NCBI GenBank assembly: GCA_021323155.1
Contig: JAJTCI010000001.1
Span: forward strand, 1-33,457
DNA: 33,457 bases
Source of the DNA: Chitinophagaceae bacterium
GTDB taxonomy: Bacteria; Bacteroidota; Bacteroidia; Chitinophagales; Chitinophagaceae
Direction of reading: 5' to 3'
Shown here: positions 23,473 through 32,400 of the stretch, piece after piece
Position numbering within the stretch: position 1 is the stretch's first letter
Layout of the letters: each line of letters starts with the position of its first letter
The notes under the pieces: model-generated
What the model saw: only the letters and a program-made list of their open reading frames with translations
The model's database searches: none
Told to the model about the DNA's origin: nothing
Translations under genes and position numbers: made by a program

Positions 23473-25464
23473 CTAGATGGCTGGAACGATATCGATTATA
23501 ACCGTCCGGTTATAGAAACGTCCTTCCGGTAACTTATTGCTGAAGGGAGTCATCTTTTCGTCCTCACCGAATCCATGGGATTCGAATTTCACTCCTTTTA
23601 TTCCTCTTTTCAGGATGGCCCGCTCAAGTACTTTCTGGCTGCTCATTGCTCTTTCCCTGGATAAATTATCGTTGTAATTATCATCACCGATGATATCGGT
23701 ATAACCCTGGATTATCACAGTGTTGTTATCGTGTATCAAAGGGGCTACGATCTCGGCTAAGAACGTTTCATAGGCCGTGATCGACTTAGACTCGTCAAAT
23801 CCGAACAGGATGCTGTAACGCATGCCGGTCTGCAGGTTGTCTGCCGCCTTTACCAGTTGTACATTACTTTCTTTTCTTACCGCGGTCCCATTGATTGTTT
23901 CACCCACAAGAGCGACTTTGTAGTTGCCGGTATTGCTACTGCCCAGGATCTTAGCGCCGGGGATCGTTATCTCGTCTTTCGCGTAAGGACCGAACTTTTG
24001 CATCACACCGTTGTTGTCGGTCACCTCAAGTGACCACCACTTCAGCAGTTCTTTTGAACCGTTAGCAGTAAAGATCACGTGGCTGTCCAAAGGATCTTCC
24101 TGTATCGCGGTAATTTCTACCGGTCTCAGGAAAGATGAAGTAGTGCCGCCCACCTGTAATAATAATGCAGGGGAGCTGCTCATGATGTCTACCCTGCGGT
24201 CACCTTCACGCAATAGCGCGAGGTCTTTTGTAGCGCCGGGTTGCTCTGAAGGTATAAGTGGTTTATCCCTGCCCGTAGTAGTGATCCTGGAACCGTCGAT
24301 TCCAAAAGCGGTTACCAGGTAGTTCTTTACGTTTTCCGCCATTTGTTTTCCTTCCGCAGGATTGTTGGCAGAGGATCCGCTTAAAGCGATCTGGCTGGAA
24401 GAGTTAGTCCTCATCCTGTCACCGATAATATTTAAGATGTTATGGTAAACGGCCAGCTGCCTTGCAGAACGGCCTTTGTTTAGATTATCGGGCTGTGCGG
24501 ATTGCAGCTGCGCTTCTTTGAACGTGGATGCTGCAGCAGGACTTAATAATACATACCTGCCTGGTATCTCTTTCGATCCCATGTCGAAGAACACAGAATT
24601 ACGCAAAGGGAAATGTTCCTTCACCTGTCGTGCGACGGGCACCAGCTTCGGCGCTCTCACTGAGAAGTCTACTTCCTTAACCGGTGTAACGACAACTGGT
24701 TTAACCGGGACGATCACCGTTTCCGGCTCAGGCACAGTGGCGGTCTTATCAGAAGATTTGCGTCCAGTACCAAACTTGATCGCTATACCCGCACGTATGG
24801 TATATATCGACCATGATTCAATTTTACGGGGCGCACGACCCAGGTCTGTTTGAAATGACGCGAACGGCGACAGTGTCATTTGCGTAGCGCTGGCTTTCAT
24901 GGATAAAGGGAAATCGAAACCTAAGCCCGCCTGCGCGGAGAATACCGTTTTACGCATATCACTCATCTCAGCCGTCCTGTCTGCTTGCTTTTCCTGCTTA
25001 TAGGTGAATTCATCTCTCACCTTAAAGCCCATGGTAGGGCCACCGAATAGGTAAAAGGCCGAAGCGAATGGCGCTACCCTTACACTTGGTTCGATGGAGA
25101 CATAGCTGAGGTTGGTTGCTAATGTTGCCGGGCAGTTGCACGGGGCCATTACTGTTTCAAACTTGCCGCCACGGTTGTCGTACGCGATGTTGAGCATTCC
25201 TCCCCAGACCTTGTTCGGCCTGTATTCGGTCAGCAATGAGAAGTATGGTTTGACACCATCCCCCTCATGAAATGCGGTAGGAACCGCGAACGTGCTTGTG
25301 AGCCTTTGCGTGGTACCATTATATGAGTTGATATTGGCGGCTACTGACTGACCAAACCACCATACCGGTTGAACCCGTTTTATGGTTTGCGCATTCAGTG
25401 ATCCGGCGGTCAAACACAGGAGCACAAAAGAGAGGCCCCGTGTTAGAATATATAATTTGGACAT
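23473..25464 (-). CDS. Outer-membrane protein with two OmpA-like domains
   Basis: 663 residues. Signal peptide 1-25 (GLSFVLLCLTAGSLNA before QTIKRV). Residues ~26-232 alternate polar and apolar strands with aromatic ends, suggesting a small outer-membrane beta-barrel or strand-rich module (FASAFYLFGGPTMGFKV, AGIAIKFG). A Pro/Val-rich hinge (240-285) leads to a first OmpA-like domain (~288-427: NSVFFDMGSKEI to REGDRRVDI) and, after a linker domain, a second (~548-660: YSILFGFDESKS, GYTDIIGDDNYNDNLSRERA). The second has the Asp590 and Arg605 that normally bind peptidoglycan diaminopimelate; in the first, the GYTD motif is replaced by GSSANNPAEGKQ, so it probably does not bind. It likely tethers the outer membrane to the wall. 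It follows the DUF3494 gene by 68 bp. Confidence 0.85.
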   Translation of the reverse strand: MSKLYILTRGLSFVLLCLTAGSLNAQTIKRVQPVWWFGQSVAANINSYNGTTQRLTSTFAVPTAFHEGDGVKPYFSLLTEYRPNKVWGGMLNIAYDNRGGKFETVMAPCNCPATLATNLSYVSIEPSVRVAPFASAFYLFGGPTMGFKVRDEFTYKQEKQADRTAEMSDMRKTVFSAQAGLGFDFPLSMKASATQMTLSPFASFQTDLGRAPRKIESWSIYTIRAGIAIKFGTGRKSSDKTATVPEPETVIVPVKPVVVTPVKEVDFSVRAPKLVPVARQVKEHFPLRNSVFFDMGSKEIPGRYVLLSPAAASTFKEAQLQSAQPDNLNKGRSARQLAVYHNILNIIGDRMRTNSSSQIALSGSSANNPAEGKQMAENVKNYLVTAFGIDGSRITTTGRDKPLIPSEQPGATKDLALLREGDRRVDIMSSSPALLLQVGGTTSSFLRPVEITAIQEDPLDSHVIFTANGSKELLKWWSLEVTDNNGVMQKFGPYAKDEITIPGAKILGSSNTGNYKVALVGETINGTAVRKESNVQLVKAADNLQTGMRYSILFGFDESKSITAYETFLAEIVAPLIHDNNTVIIQGYTDIIGDDNYNDNLSRERAMSSQKVLERAILKRGIKGVKFESHGFGEDEKMTPFSNKLPEGRFYNRTVIIDIVPAI

Positions 25465-25532
25465 GTTATTATTTTAAGATTTGAACATTAGTACCTGTTC
25501 ATTCCACATGAGCGGAACGATGTTGTTTATGA

Positions 25533-27374
25533 TTAGTTGGGAACATTGATCGTAGTGTTCACCATTGTCACCGAAGCGTTCAACGAGATGGCCCTGCCGT
25601 TCAGCACGGTCTGCACCATGTTACCCGCGGTAGAAAGTGTGACGCCCGCAGAAGCGATGATGGTACCGGTCATTACTCCGCCACCTGCTCCGTTGATCGT
25701 TGCCGCCGAACCTACGTACCAATAGACGTTCTTCGCCTGCGCACCGTTGATCAATATCACGCTCTTGGCACCTGTTGGTCCCGCGACGCCTACTGTCAAC
25801 CCGGCCGCCGTCTGGAAGATCCATTCCGCGTTGGGGTTACCCATAGCGTCCAGCGTAAGATTCGCTGTAGAAATGTTGAATGTTCCACCTGCTGCCTTAT
25901 AAACGCCCGGCGGTAATGTCAAGCCACCCAGTTCACCTGCGCCAGGGTCAGTACCACCTGGTCTGCCTGCGGGGGAGATGCTGTTATATGTATTGTTGGC
26001 CGCGAGCAATCCCGCTGTTGCGATCTGGAAAGACGCTGCTGAACCCGGTGGTGGGGGCGCGGTGTGTACGCGTCCTGTTACCAGGCCTATATTCAAAGGC
26101 GTTTCAGTGTAGATATCACCTGTAGTGCCATCATGGAAACCGGTTATCAGTGTAGAGGCCGCGATGGTTCCGATGCTTCCGTTGTTGATCACCGTATTTA
26201 TTCCCTGGTTCGTTATACCAGCACTTCCACCAAATGCGCCGAAGATCGATGCGTCAGTAAGTGGTGGAGGAGGTGGTGGTGGCGGTACGATAGGAACGAT
26301 GGTGGTAAAGCTCCATACATAATCAGCCGCGAGTGAGTTGCCGGCCGTGTTCTTCGCGCCGGTTGTGATAGTAGCGGTGTAAACGGTATTCGGTAAAAGG
26401 AAACCGGTCGGTGTGAATGACGCTGTATTGCCGGAGTAAGTAACGCTACCCGGTATGGTTACGGCACCCTGTTTTAATAAGAAAGTTGATGTATTAATGG
26501 TGGCGGGGTCCATGACGGAGCTGAATGTTGCCCTGATCACTTTGGCCAGCGCTACGCCTGTTTCTCCATTGAATGGATCTGTTGAAACCACTGTTGGAAT
26601 GCTGCCCGTGGCAAAACTCCAGGTGTAATTGGAAGCGATCGAGTTGCCCAAAGGATCTTTCGCGCCCGTGGTGATCGTACCGGTATATACAGTAGAAGGA
26701 GCGAGTGGTGCAGAAGGCGTAAATGTAGCCGTCATACCACTATAAGTTACCACACCAGCTACGGGTGTTGCGCCCTGCTTTAATAAGAATGTTGTTGAGT
26801 TGATCGTCGCGGGATTCATGTTGGTGCTGAACAACGCGGTGATGATCTTATTGATGGGCACGTTGGCCGCCCCATTGGCAGGATCAGTTGAGACAACGAT
26901 GGGTATCGTTCCCGTGTTAAAGGTCCAGGTATAATCTGCAATCATCGCGTTGCCGGCAGGGTCCTTCACCTTATTGGTGATGGTGGCGGTATAGACCGTG
27001 TTGGAAGCCAGCACCGATGAAGGTGTAAAGCTTGCCGTAACACCGCTATAGCTCACCGACCCGGGTATCGCTGTGGTGCCCTGGTGTAATAAGAAGGTGG
27101 TTTGATTGATCGTTGTGGGATCCATCACCTCGTTGAACATGGCGGAGATGACTTTTGTTGTAACTACGTTAACGGCGCCATTAACAGGGTCCGTGGAAAT
27201 TACTTCCGGGCATATGCCGGAGGTCTCACCGGTGAACGTGTCTTTTTTGCATTGCCATGAAACGATCGCTATAAGCAGTAACATGATCCAGCCAGTCCAG
27301 GATAGTTGCTTGCTGATCTTCCCGTAGCGGGAAGCGCTCGTTGTTTCAGCAGGCAAAGTGTTTCTATTTTTCAT
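25533..27374 (-). CDS. Lipoprotein with three Ig-like domains and a DUF3494 ice-binding-fold domain
   Basis: 613 residues. A long basic N-region precedes an apolar segment and a lipobox-like VSWQC with lipidated Cys42; the following KKDTF charge resembles Bacteroidota surface-export signals. Three Ig-like (Big_5/SbsA-type) repeats follow at about 56-360, each opening with VVSTDP-x-NGA-x-V and closing with YTWSF-x-TG. A PPPPPPPP hinge leads to a DUF3494 domain (~375-613) with signatures FGAFGGSAGITNQG, NAEWIFQTAAGLTVG, KNVYWYVGSAATING, GTIIASAGVTLSTAG and NGRAISLNASVTMVNTTI. This beta-solenoid fold binds ice in characterised members, and Ig-fused versions act as adhesins. Whether this one binds ice is not shown. 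First gene of a two-gene unit with OmpA. Confidence 0.88.
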   Translation of the reverse strand: MKNRNTLPAETTSASRYGKISKQLSWTGWIMLLLIAIVSWQCKKDTFTGETSGICPEVISTDPVNGAVNVVTTKVISAMFNEVMDPTTINQTTFLLHQGTTAIPGSVSYSGVTASFTPSSVLASNTVYTATITNKVKDPAGNAMIADYTWTFNTGTIPIVVSTDPANGAANVPINKIITALFSTNMNPATINSTTFLLKQGATPVAGVVTYSGMTATFTPSAPLAPSTVYTGTITTGAKDPLGNSIASNYTWSFATGSIPTVVSTDPFNGETGVALAKVIRATFSSVMDPATINTSTFLLKQGAVTIPGSVTYSGNTASFTPTGFLLPNTVYTATITTGAKNTAGNSLAADYVWSFTTIVPIVPPPPPPPPLTDASIFGAFGGSAGITNQGINTVINNGSIGTIAASTLITGFHDGTTGDIYTETPLNIGLVTGRVHTAPPPPGSAASFQIATAGLLAANNTYNSISPAGRPGGTDPGAGELGGLTLPPGVYKAAGGTFNISTANLTLDAMGNPNAEWIFQTAAGLTVGVAGPTGAKSVILINGAQAKNVYWYVGSAATINGAGGGVMTGTIIASAGVTLSTAGNMVQTVLNGRAISLNASVTMVNTTINVPN

Positions 27375-27654
27375 CTGGTGAAGGTTGCACCATAATACCT
27401 CTAAAGCATTACACGTTTACGAATAAGAATTACACATGTAACAGGTTACCGGAAGTTGGCAGGGGAAGCGAGTGGGGTGCGATGCTGACTTTTGGGAATT
27501 CCCAGCAGTTTACGCTTGGTTGATTATAGTACTACAGTAAGTGAATGGTGAATGCCCGCCCGAGCGTACGGTTCGGTATGGGCGGGGTCATGGTGAATCG
27601 CGGCGGTCATCCCCGTGTTGAACGGTTATGCCTTTTCACCTTTCAAGCCTTGCT
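27375..27654. other. Intergenic region with nested hairpins
   Basis: No convincing gene. A perfect 12-bp palindrome TGGGAATTCCCA lies at 27493-27504. At 27555-27586, CCCGCCC and GGGCGGG close a hairpin containing GAGC-GTACG-GTTC, and at 27584-27616 GGGG-tc-ATG pairs with CATCCCC in an overlapping hairpin. The content could be a structured RNA or a remnant element. Confidence 0.35.
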
Positions 27655-27828
27655 TTACCCCACCTGCAACATCTTCAGAACTATTGTAACCCCGTACCCG
27701 TAGGCGGCGGCAAGGAGGGCTACTGTGATGATCTTATGTGAAAGCTTTCTTTCCCGGACAGATTCATCGGTGAGGAGAGATCGTTCTATTTTAGTTAAGA
27801 CTTTGTCGCGGAGGATCTTCATGAGCAT
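27655..27828 (-). CDS. Putative small membrane protein, 55-57 aa
   Basis: Two in-frame ATGs at 27828 and 27822. The product is MKILRDKVLTKIERSLLTDE followed by SVRERKLSHK, then an apolar helix IITVALLAAAYGYGVTIVLK and a short tail MLQVG. A charged amphipathic N-terminus leads into a single transmembrane helix. A TATACT-like box lies just before the first ATG. No family known; it stands between the DUF3494 lipoprotein gene and the UVR-motif-like gene, with no shared operon. Coding is supported by composition and by the clean start context only. Confidence 0.45.
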   Translation of the reverse strand: MLMKILRDKVLTKIERSLLTDESVRERKLSHKIITVALLAAAYGYGVTIVLKMLQVG

Positions 27829-27988
27829 TTAGTATAAGGGAACGTCGGGCGCGCAATTTACAAGCCTCTGCTCGTATAACCACGCTAAAGTGGAACTTGT
27901 GTAACTAATCGGGGGGATTTATGTAATCCAACGGAATGATATAGGCTGAACTTTGTGATAGTTGTCCGCATTATACCCCTACCATTAA

Positions 27989-28180
27989 ATGGATCCTGAC
28001 GTTCAGATACAATTGGAATTAATTAAGAAGCTCCTGGAATGGAACGCCGAACGGTACGCGCTTGCCGTGCAGGCAGACGATTTTGACGAGGCGGCGAAGG
28101 TTAACGCGGCCATCAACCGGCTACAAATGAAAATGGATGAGCTTATGCCTTATCTCGCCGGCCGCAGTAACCAGTCCTGA
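27989..28180 (+). CDS. Small UVR-motif-like protein, 63 aa
   Basis: All-helical and acidic. QIQLELIKKLLEWNAERYAL is followed by DDFDEAAKVNAAINRLQMKM and DELMPYLAGR. The D-D-F-D-E-A-A-K-V-N-A-A-I-N-R-L pattern resembles the UvrB/UvrC (UVR) helical-hairpin motif used for protein contacts in repair and in Clp adaptor proteins such as McsA. As a stand-alone 63-residue protein it could be an adaptor, but no partner is evident. It lies 138 bp upstream of the manganese catalase gene on the same strand. Confidence 0.6.
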   Translation: MDPDVQIQLELIKKLLEWNAERYALAVQADDFDEAAKVNAAINRLQMKMDELMPYLAGRSNQS

Positions 28181-28318
28181 TGGGCAGCACTATCCAGCTG
28201 CTACCACTTCCCTTCCAAGCGCTAAACTACACCCGTTTGACATAGATGTGTTAGGTGAATTGGTGCAGATCTCCTTGGCACATTTAGTGCTCGTTATCCC
28301 TACATCAAACATCTTCCT

Positions 28319-29272
28319 ATGTATTATCATGTACAAGAGCTAATCAACCCAATCATCGCTGACGAGCCAGATCCTTCCGCCGCTAATGCTTTGCAGGAAG
28401 GGCTGGGTGGACAGTTTGGAGAAATGCGCACCATGATGCAGTATTTTTTCCAGGCATGCAATTACCGCGGTAATGCCCTCGCTTACCGCGACCTGATCCA
28501 TGGCATTGGAGTAGAAGAGATCAGCCATGTAGAGCTGATCACTAAGACCATTTCAACGCTGCTCGATGGATCACCCCGTTATAACGGTAAGAAGTTCGAC
28601 ACGCCGGGCGCAGGCGGCAAACCGGTTATGGATATGGCTAAGGAGCAGATGAACCCACATCATTTCATTGTCGGTGCGCAGGGCGCCTTGCCTGTAGATT
28701 CCGCCGGCAACCCCTGGATGGGTTCCTATGTACATAACCATGGAAACCTGGTACTGGATCTATTGGATAACCTTGTTTTGGAATCAACAGGTCGCTTACA
28801 GAAATGCCGGATCTACCAGATGTCGTCGAATAAGACATTCCGTGCGACGGTATCATTCCTGATAGCGAGGGATGAAGCCCACGAGATGGCGTTCGCGAAA
28901 GCGTTGGAGACATTAGGTGTAGACTGGGGTAAGATATTACCGGTACCCAAGTTCGACGCGACGAAGTATCCCGAGGTGAAGAAGCTGATGGACGCAGGTG
29001 TGAACAGGGAGCAGTATTCTTTCCGCCTGGATTCATCTCAACTGGCGACCATATTCCAGGGTTCCGCACCCGCTAATGACGGCACTACGCTGGAAGCACT
29101 AAAGGAACCGAGGAAATCATTCCCTGACCCGGTAGCGCCTGAAAGGCCCGAAGAGTTCGCGCCCGGACTGGATCCAGAACTGCAGGAGTTAGTGGACGCG
29201 TTACAGGATTATAAAGAGAAGAACGCCAAGAAGACTAAGGCGGCAACGCCGAGGAAGAAGGCGCGTAAATAA
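28319..29272 (+). CDS. Manganese (non-haem) catalase
   Basis: 317 residues; disproportionates hydrogen peroxide with a di-manganese centre. The N-terminus MYYHVQELINPIIADEPDPS is typical. All metal ligands of the family are visible: E35 in GGQFGEMRTM, E67 and H70 in GVEEISHVE, E154 in NLVLESTGR and H187 in ARDEAHEMAF, with the same spacing as in the Lactobacillus enzyme. The C-terminus ends in a Lys/Arg-rich tail (KKTKAATPRKKARK) that could bind DNA or membranes. Its role in cytoplasmic oxidative defence is established for the family. It does not need haem, useful under iron limitation. Confidence 0.95.
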   Translation: MYYHVQELINPIIADEPDPSAANALQEGLGGQFGEMRTMMQYFFQACNYRGNALAYRDLIHGIGVEEISHVELITKTISTLLDGSPRYNGKKFDTPGAGGKPVMDMAKEQMNPHHFIVGAQGALPVDSAGNPWMGSYVHNHGNLVLDLLDNLVLESTGRLQKCRIYQMSSNKTFRATVSFLIARDEAHEMAFAKALETLGVDWGKILPVPKFDATKYPEVKKLMDAGVNREQYSFRLDSSQLATIFQGSAPANDGTTLEALKEPRKSFPDPVAPERPEEFAPGLDPELQELVDALQDYKEKNAKKTKAATPRKKARK

Positions 29273-29284
29273 AAGCGATCACCC

Positions 29285-29322
29285 ACCACCGGGGGATGGC
29301 GTTTACGCTGTGCCCCGGTGGT
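29285..29322. terminator. Long hairpin between the Mn catalase and tricorn protease genes
   Basis: ACCACCGGGG (29285-29294) and CCCCGGTGGT (29313-29322) form a perfect 10-bp GC-rich stem. The 18-base loop itself contains GCG-TTTA-CGC. It starts 12 bp after the catalase stop. There is no U-run, so it is more likely a transcript 3'-end stabiliser or a protein-dependent terminator. Confidence 0.5.
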
Positions 29323-29350
29323 TCTGAATTACCACTCCCGTATTCCCCGC

Positions 29351-29381
29351 TTGTGTTTCGATCTGTAATGCTTTACCTTCA
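29351..29381 (+). promoter_or_regulatory. Promoter for the tricorn protease gene
   Basis: TTG at 29351-29353, a 20-bp spacer and TACCTTCA at 29374-29381 fit the Bacteroidota promoter pattern. The box is 22 bp before the ATG at 29404, supporting that start over an in-frame ATG at 29296 which lies inside the preceding hairpin. Confidence 0.55.
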
Positions 29382-29403
29382 TTACACATACAAACACGCT
29401 GCT

Positions 29404-32400
29404 ATGAAATCTCTCCTGACCGCTGTTTTACTCATCGTTTTAACCAGTCATCAACTCTCCGCCCAAACAAGGCTGCTGCGGCAGCCCGCCATCTCCGCTA
29501 ACGAGGTCGCGTTTGTTTACGCGGGAGATATATGGACCGTTTCAAAGAACGGTGGTAATGCAAAGCGCATTACCAGCACCGATGCAACGGAGTCTAACCC
29601 TTGTTTCTCACCAGACGGTAAATGGATCGCTTTCGCCTCTAACCGTTCCGGCATCGCGCAGGTATACACTGTATCCTCTTCAGGCGGCACACCCACAAGA
29701 CTCACCTGGTATCCCTCGGCATCACAGCCCAGAGGATGGTCGCCGGATGGTAAGAATGTATTGTATGCTTCCGGCAGGGAGAACGCGCCCACCACGTTCA
29801 ACCGGTTGTGGACCGTTCCCGCGACGGGTGGTCCATCTGTTTTGCTTCCCGCGCCCTGGGGCTACGACGCGTATTATTCACCCGACGGCAACAAGCTGGC
29901 TGTCGATCGCATGAGCCGGTGGGATGTGGAGTTCCGTCACTACCGCGGCGGGCAGAACACGGCGCTCCAGGTGCTCGATCTGAAGACACTTAATGAAACA
30001 AACATTCCCTGGGACGGCAGCACCGACCTGCACCCGGTATGGATGAACACCAACGAAATATATTTTCTCTCCGACCGCGACTTCATCATGAACGTGTTTG
30101 CCTACAACACTTCCACCAACGCGGTGCGGCAGATCACCGATCAGAAATCGGGTGATGTAAAATGGCTGGAGGGCAACGGCAAGGAACTGGTGTACGAACA
30201 CAATGGCGACCTCTACCTCCTCGATGCTGCAGGCAAGAGCAAGCAACTCAACATTAATGTTACCGGCGACTTTCCCTGGTCTGAGCAACGCAACGAGCAT
30301 GTGACGAACAGCGCCACTAACGCTTCGTTATCACCCACCGGTAAACGCATCGTAATGGAAGCGCGCGGTGAAATATTCACCGTACCGGTAGAGAATGGCG
30401 ACCCGCGCAATCTCACACGCAGTACAGGCGCGGCCGACCGTGTGCCACTCTGGAGCCCTGACGGAAGAGAGGTGGCGTGGTTCTCGGACAAAGACGGCAA
30501 AGGCTACGCGTTATACATCACAGACCAGGAAGGCACGAAAGCACCACGCAAAATATCCATCGGTGAAAGTAAAATGGCCTGGGACCCGGTATGGAGTGCT
30601 AACGCGAAATACCTGGCCTTTACAGATGATAAGACGCGCGTGCAGGTGGTGGAACTATCCACTGGTAATATCACCACTGCCGATATCGGCGGCGCCAACC
30701 TGGATCGCGGCAATATGGGTCTCACCTGGAGTCCCGACAGTAAATGGCTCGCCTATACCAAATCAGCCAGCAACAACTTTCGCAACGTGATGGTATGGAA
30801 TATCGACACCAAAAAAGCAACCCGCCTCAGTGATGACATGGCAGACGCCATCTCTCCTGCCTGGGATGCGAATAACCGTTATTTATATTTTCTCGCCAGC
30901 ACAAACGTGGCACTCGGTTCGGGCTGGGCTAATACCAGTTCGCAGTATGCGCGGCCAACTTTCGGCGTGTACATAACATTATTGCGCAAGGAAGAACAGA
31001 ATCCTTTCCCGCTGAAGACAGATGAAGAGCCTGACACTACCAGGCCGAAAGCAAAAGACACTTCAAGTGTAAAAGGCGTTCGCATCGATTGGGAGAACAT
31101 CGGCCGTCGCATCATCGCGATGCCGGTACCCGTGGGCGAATACAATGCATTACTCGCCGGGCCTAAAGGAACCGTTTTCATACAGGCGGGCCCGACACTC
31201 AGCAAGTATTCAGTAGCTGATAAAAAACTAGATGAGATGGTAAAGGGCGGCGCGCAGTTCGCGGTCTCCGCCAATGGCGAAAAACTATTGTTCCGTTCGG
31301 GCAGCGCCTGGCGTGTGGTGCCCACATCCAAACCGCCGTCTCCAACAGAAGGTGTAGTACCCGTGGTGCTGCGCATGGAACTGGACAGGGTAGCCGAATG
31401 GCAGCAGGTATTCAATGAAGCCTGGCGTTACCAGCGCGATTATTTCTACGACAGGAATATGCACGGCCGCGACTGGGATGAAGTATGGAAACAATACGCG
31501 CCGCTTGTTCCTTATATCCGCCATCGGAGCGATCTCACTTACCTGCTCGACCAGTTGGGTGGTGAAACGTCCGTGGGCCACAGCTTTGTATTCGGTGGTG
31601 ATTTCCCCGCGGTAGACACTTCACGTGTAGGTGTATTGGGCGCTGACCTCGCCGCAGACGCGGGGCGTTGGAAAGTAACCAGGATATATACTACTGAAAG
31701 CTGGAACCCGGGCGTGGTAGCACCGATGGCGCAGCCCGACCTGAAAGTGAAAGAAGGCGATTATATTCTCGAGGTGAACGGTCAACCGTTAACCGCGAAT
31801 GAGGATCCGTATAAATTACTCAACGGCACGGCGAAGTTGCAAACAGTATTACTGGTGAACAACAAACCCTCCGCCGACGGCGCATGGACCATAAAAGTGC
31901 AGCCCATCGAAAGCGAGAACCAGTTGCGGCAACTGGCCTGGATAGAAGACAACCGGAGAAAAGTAGACGAGCTGTCCAACGGCAAACTCGCTTATGTATG
32001 GATACCCAATACCGGTGGCCCCGGTTTCAACGCGTTCAACCGTTACTATTTCGCGCAGCAACATAAACAAGGCGCGGTGATAGATGAGCGCTTCAACGGC
32101 GGCGGCTTACTGGATGATTACATGGTTGACATGATGACGCGCCGGCTGCGTGCGGCCATCAGCAACGAAGTGCCTGGTGGTAGTCCTACCAATTTACCTG
32201 CAGGGATCCTCGGTCCGAAAGTGTTGTTGATAAACGAGCTCGCGGGCAGTGGTGGTGATTTCTTCCCCTGGGTGTTCAGGCAGCAGAAAGTAGGACCATT
32301 GATCGGTACGCGCACCTGGGGTGGACTGGTAAAGAGCACGGTGCATTATGCATTCGTTGATGGAGGCGCGATGACCGCTCCTGATAACGGCATCTTCGAC

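Noticed and set aside
27493-27504. Perfect 12-bp palindrome TGGGAATTCCCA
   Set aside because: Too short to claim as an operator without a second copy; noted only within the intergenic entry.
27341-27523. 60-codon plus-strand frame at the DUF3494 gene start
   Set aside because: Begins inside the opposite gene, has random composition and no promoter; a shadow frame.
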